Assembly: GCF_048544455.1 (NCBI RefSeq)
Contig: NC_133534.1
Span: forward strand, 225,460,292-225,524,291
DNA from: Silene latifolia
Taxonomy: Eukaryota > Streptophyta > Magnoliopsida > Caryophyllales > Caryophyllaceae
Reading direction: 5' to 3'
DNA length: 64,000 nt
The position numbers and the translations under genes were made by a program. Within the stretch, counting starts at the first letter, position 1. The number at the start of each line of letters is the position of its first letter. Shown here in pieces: positions 60,501-64,000 of the stretch. The notes beneath the pieces were generated by a model, which made no database searches, had not been told where the DNA came from, and saw only the letters and a program-made list of their open reading frames with translations.

Positions 60501-60551
60501 ACAAATATGGAAGATTAATGCAAGATTAAAGCACATACCTCGATTAGTCAT
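57527..60551 (-). pseudogene. Antisense gene 1 of the Tat element (plant mobile domain-like protein)
   Basis: Exon 1 (60551-60539) is ATGACTAATCGAG plus a GTATGT donor. Exon 2 (59935-59658) begins after TTGCAG; the two exons total 97 codons exactly (MTNRGDDASTSGRDPMDIDA). Exon 3 starts at 59551 with EARNIRSFSGYTTAMEHYER and reaches TFHLPFGEVGVTLEDYGMIS (59350-59284), the signature of plant mobile domain (PMD, MAIN-like) proteins, but frames break at about 59390 and later. Downstream exons include one ending at 57763 (RATAIEALVGGRGRQ) and a last exon 57664-57527 encoding a heptad-like coiled coil (LAQAREETARLSRELEFRDA) and ending in TAG. Such proteins are known both as host genes and inside transposons; function in the element is unknown. 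Confidence 0.75.
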
Positions 60552-60684
60552 ATTGTAAGCAAGCTTTTGAATCCAACCTTGATAGAAATGGTGAAGATTT
60601 GAGAGAGAAATTGAAGGATTTGTGTTTCGAAATAATGAAATAAAACCTTTACGATTTCGCGTTTTTACGCGAATTCTTTGAATT

Positions 60685-60748
60685 GGGGGAACAGACGCAG
60701 CAGGCTGCGCTTCTTCCAAGAGACGCAGCTCTTGCTGCGCCTCTTCCT
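60685..60748. repeat. Internal GC-rich dyad module upstream of antisense gene 1
   Basis: GGGGGAACAGACGCAGCAGG, then GCTGCGCTTCTTCCAAGAGA and GCTGCGCCTCTTCC. Same module type as in the LTRs, about 135 bp upstream of the antisense ATG at 60551. A further half-copy (GGTGCGCCTCTTCCTCGATG) is at 60813. Confidence 0.75.
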
Positions 60749-61416
60749 TTGTTTCCCTCCTGATAGATTTTCAAAAATCCGTTATGAGTTCGTTACTCGT
60801 GGGCCCATCTTTGGTGCGCCTCTTCCTCGATGACATTTTATCACTTTGGTCCGTTTCGACGATTTCCTTTCGTTCCGGCCCGCATTTTATCCAGTGCGAC
60901 AATATTTCGCAGTATTGTCCGAATTCATTTTATCCGCATGTGAGATTTCGAGTATTGCTCAACCATTTTGGCGCAGAGTATTTTGCGATCGCTCACTCGA
61001 GACTTTCTTTCCCACGACGATCAAGATGTTTCTCGTCGTCAATATGTCCCCAACAAGAGTTCGCTTGAGACCGACGCAAGCAGATTCAACTTCCAAATTT
61101 CGCCAGAATTCGCTCGAGGCTGACGCAAGCGGATCCCCCCAGTTTCTACCGACGTCCCTTGTTTTCAATATCTCTTATTCCCGCGAAGATCGATTAAGTC
61201 TCGGGTATGATCTCTTCTTATGGTGGCGAGCCTCCTTACGTAGTCTAATGGACTTTAAACGACCCTCCCGGAAGTCGACAGACTCTAAAATGTTCCCGAC
61301 GACAGGTCCTTGGTTGAGACCCCTTGAGCCGCCTCGCGTCGCCATAGTCGTCAGGTTGTAATCTTCGATTGACCTGATGGCTATACTTTGACTTTCGCCT
61401 TGTCCAAGCCTCAGTC
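60749..61416 (+). other. Non-coding region before the 3' polypurine tract
   Basis: No conserved protein. It holds a short diverged direct repeat (TCGCTTGAGACCGACGCAAGC at about 61061 and TCGCTCGAGGCTGACGCAAGC at about 61110). ORFs here are not supported by any domain. Confidence 0.4.
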
Positions 61417-61429
61417 AAAGTGGGGGCTC
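61417..61429 (+). other. Polypurine tract of the full-length Tat element
   Basis: AAAGTGGGGGCTC immediately precedes the 3' LTR start TGTAGAC, where plus-strand DNA synthesis would be primed. Confidence 0.7.
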
Positions 61430-63841
61430 TGTAGACACCTCGTTTCTGCACCCCTCGCAAACCACCCGGTGATGATTGGGCCGCATGTTTGATTCGCGGA
61501 ACGATTAGTGACAGTTCGTAAGATTATCGTCAAGTGATTGCTCAAATATAAATGTCAACCTCTTAGTTGTCATCTACGTACCGATACGGTCGTTTTTGGC
61601 GATAATTAGAGTACATTTGAGTCGGGTCAAAAACCGTCTCCATTTTTCGATATTTGTTAAATCCGAAGTCGGAATGTTTGGAATGTTCCGGATATTTCTA
61701 TTCCATATTCATCAAATTTTATCTTTTGGCAAATAATATCCCGTAATATTCAAAAGATAATCAAATTAAATCCGTCCTACCATAACTAAAACGCGGAAAT
61801 CTTTCTTAAGCAGGAGGAAACCTCCTGGGAACAGACGCGAAAGCCAGTCTTGCGCCTCTTCCAAGAGACGCGTTGGCTGCTGCGCCTCTTCCCAGGCCCT
61901 TCTTTGCATGATTTACGTATCTTTTTTTTATATCTTTCCGAGATTCACTTCCAAAGAGTCTCCGAAACCCTATTCCTTCACGTGATTAGTATAAATAGGA
62001 GCTTTCGTTCCTCATATTTCTCACGCGAGTGTCCGCCCTTCTCTTCTCCCTTTGCATTCTAGACTTCGTTCTTACTAATTGGCGCCTACGTGCTTGAACC
62101 TTCGACCACGTAAGCTCGGATCTTTCCGGGTACCAGCCTCTCCGTTGCATGACCGACCAATTTGACCACTACACTCAATCAATCTAATTAATCAATCTTG
62201 TTAAATCGTTTTCCTCTCACGAGGGCACTCTTTCCTTGCATTCGCGTCGAGCATCACTAATCGATCTTCTTTAGTTCTTCTCGTTCCGTCAACATGTAAG
62301 TCTGAGGGTGTAATCTCTCTTTTATTTATTGTATTTTAATTATTGTATCATTATTGTAAGGTTTATGTCGAAAGTATCTCATTAAAACCGATTTCTAAAA
62401 ACCGCCTTTAAAACCTGTTTTTGCGGATTTCCGATGAAGAGACGATCGAGAAAAAGACGCAGCAATCGCCGCCTCTTCAAAGGAGCGCAGCACTGCGCGC
62501 CTCTTTGTGAGGGCCGCATTCTCGCTTCTTTTCTTCTTCCTCCGTCCCTCTCGCAATTCGTATCAAATTTATTTGTTTTGTTTGTTCGTCTGTTAATTCC
62601 CCGTCATAAAATCATAATAATTAGCATGTATATTGTATCATATATTTCATCATTCGTTCACATGTTTAATTCATCTAATCCGACTTAAATCCCAAGTAAT
62701 TCATATTTGCGGGTTTTCGTCACTAATAATATTCAATTCGAGTTTTAGGGATTCAATTCGTTCATGTTGAGTTTCTGGGATTCATTGTTGATATATTTTT
62801 CACCATGTTCATTGTTAATCCGCCATCAATTCATCATGTTTAAGTTAATTATTCGCTTGATTGATTCGTTCATTAACATCGACCCTTCACATAATTAATC
62901 TGTCTTTAATTCCGTCTTCATCCATGTTTTGCTGTTTTATGACCTCAATCACATGTAAATAATCTGTAAATCACTTTCATCCGAGTACATAATCTAAATC
63001 AATCCCTTAAATTCACCAATTAACGTTAACAATTGCAGTTTTGGCTTCACAGCCAGAGTTCGTCCTTGGAAGACGCAAAGAATCGCCGCGCCTCTTCCAA
63101 AGGGCGCAGTGTCTGCTGCGCCTGTTCCAGGACGACTTCTGTCCCTGAACTCCTTTTCTGCCTTGACCTATATTAATTAGTCTACGTATCAATTAACTAA
63201 TATTCGTAATTCCTGTTCGCTAATTTGTTGTTTTATTCTTTTATTCTTTTCATCCGTTTTAAAGGTACTTTCGACATGAATCGCCTAATCCGTTGTAATT
63301 AATGTAATTCTTTTTATCCTAGTTATTATTTATTGTATTACTTTCATTGTTTTGTATGCTTCACATGTAAACGAGCATTAAAATCCTACTTTGACCCAAT
63401 TGTTTGCCTAATTAATTGTTCACCGACTTAGCTAATTTCACATGTTAGATTTAATCTATTGGATGTTGCATGGCATGCATATAGCCGACGATATATCAAG
63501 TACGAATAAACTTCCCTAATCATTAGTAGAGGCCGCTATCGAGGCGGGCGGGATTAGGTGTTCGATCAAAAGAGCTTCCTAATACGTACCCTCACCCCTT
63601 ACTCCAGATCTCCGTGAGCACCCGTGTTCATTGGCATCCGCGAGAGTCATTCTAGACATAGAATGCTAAGGGTAACGATTGCTTAGTGTTCATGTCACTA
63701 CTTTGTGTCCTGACATGACACGAGGTATTCGAACGGTTCCAATTTCCCATAAAAATTGGTGGCGACTCCATACAAAATGCAAACGCTTGTTTTCGAGCCC
63801 CTTCACTCCCAAGCGCCCCCGTGGGCGGCCCGCTGTCCACA
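61430..63841 (+). repeat. 3' LTR of the full-length Tat element
   Basis: 2412 bp, TGTAGACACC to TGTCCACA. TATAAATA at 61990-61997. GC-rich dyad modules are at about 61826-61900, 62445-62525 and 63060-63135. Long stretches (for example 62130-62400 against 45290-45545) look identical to the 5' LTR. Confidence 0.93.
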
Positions 63842-63846
63842 AAAAG

Positions 63847-64000
63847 CCCATTTTAATAAGAGTGAAATATTCACGATGAAAGACTTGCTTCAAGTGTGAC
63901 GGGTCAAACGTGACAGTCAAGCACACTGTTACCCGTGATGAGTAACGATATGCTCGACTGTTACCATTACATGTATTCTACCCTTTCATCTTTACATAGG
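63847..64000. other. Right-hand continuation of the interrupted LTR-like remnant
   Basis: After the AAAAG duplication the sequence is non-coding and rich in GTTACC/GGTAAC-like motifs (GTTACCCGTGATGAGTAACG). It is contiguous with 44593 once the Tat element is removed. Confidence 0.4.

Larger units (their letters stand above)
44594..63841 (+). mobile_element. Full-length Tat-type Ty3/gypsy retrotransposon (19.2 kb)
   Basis: Bounded by AAAAG duplications (44589-44593 and 63842-63846). Order: 5' LTR, PBS, gag, protease, RT, RNase H, a second archaeal-like RNase H, integrase, then 6.9 kb with two antisense genes, PPT and 3' LTR. The extra RNase H between RT/RH and integrase, the large size and the antisense ORFs place it in the Tat lineage (Ogre/Retand/Grande relatives). 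The LTRs are nearly identical, pointing to recent insertion, yet gag-pol has many single-base frame breaks. It interrupts an older LTR-like remnant. Confidence 0.93.

Noticed and set aside
1..64000. tRNA, rRNA, CRISPR or prokaryotic operon features
   Set aside because: None seen. Repeats are explained by transposable elements or local tandem duplication, and the genes are spliced and eukaryotic.

Overview
This is plant nuclear DNA, almost certainly from a eudicot. Two multi-exon host genes sit in a sea of nested LTR retrotransposons, a LINE, a Helitron and small inverted-repeat elements. The repeat families remind me of Caryophyllales genomes, but that is a weak impression. There are no bacterial features.

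Layout. 1-3717 is the 5' part of a minus-strand Ty3/gypsy Tat-type element (LTR, primer site, start of gag) that runs off the left edge. It has inserted into the 3' end of a decayed minus-strand Ty1/copia element (about 3718-11395) whose 5' LTR, primer site, gag, protease, integrase, RT and RNase H are all recognisable but frame-broken. 11396-13134 is intergenic and holds two nested foldback elements. 13135-14857 is NTAQ1 (N-terminal glutamine amidase, six exons, 216 aa). About 15480-35133 is a complete villin gene (VLN2/VLN3 type, 23 coding exons, about 945-969 aa). Its last large intron contains a 3.7 kb RTE-type LINE with a 20-22 bp target-site duplication. 35134-38782 is intergenic. 38783-40905 is an Athila-like LTR interrupted by a 656 bp non-autonomous Helitron. 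40904-44593 is an LTR-like remnant split by a 2.3 kb solo LTR with perfect 5 bp duplications. 44594-63841 is a complete 19.2 kb Tat-type element on the plus strand (two 2.41 kb LTRs, TSD AAAAG, PBS, PPT, gag-pol). The last 160 bp return to the interrupted remnant.

Most notable: downstream of integrase the full-length Tat element carries two spliced genes on its antisense strand. One encodes a plant-mobile-domain-like protein and the other a protein I liken to the DUF7745 group. Each is preceded by the same GC-rich dyad module that occurs three times in every LTR. The downstream gene also has a TATA region nearly identical to the LTR promoter. Across three unrelated LTR families in the window, clusters of reiterated palindromic motifs lie just upstream of the LTR TATA box.

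How the host genes work: NTAQ1 deamidates N-terminal Gln to Glu as the first step of the Gln branch of the N-degron pathway. Villin bundles, caps and severs actin filaments. They look functionally unrelated, but their adjacency resembles the Arabidopsis At2g41740 (VLN2) - At2g41760 (NTAQ1) neighbourhood. All exon boundaries were derived by hand from reading frame, splice consensus and protein-family knowledge; none has been checked against transcripts.
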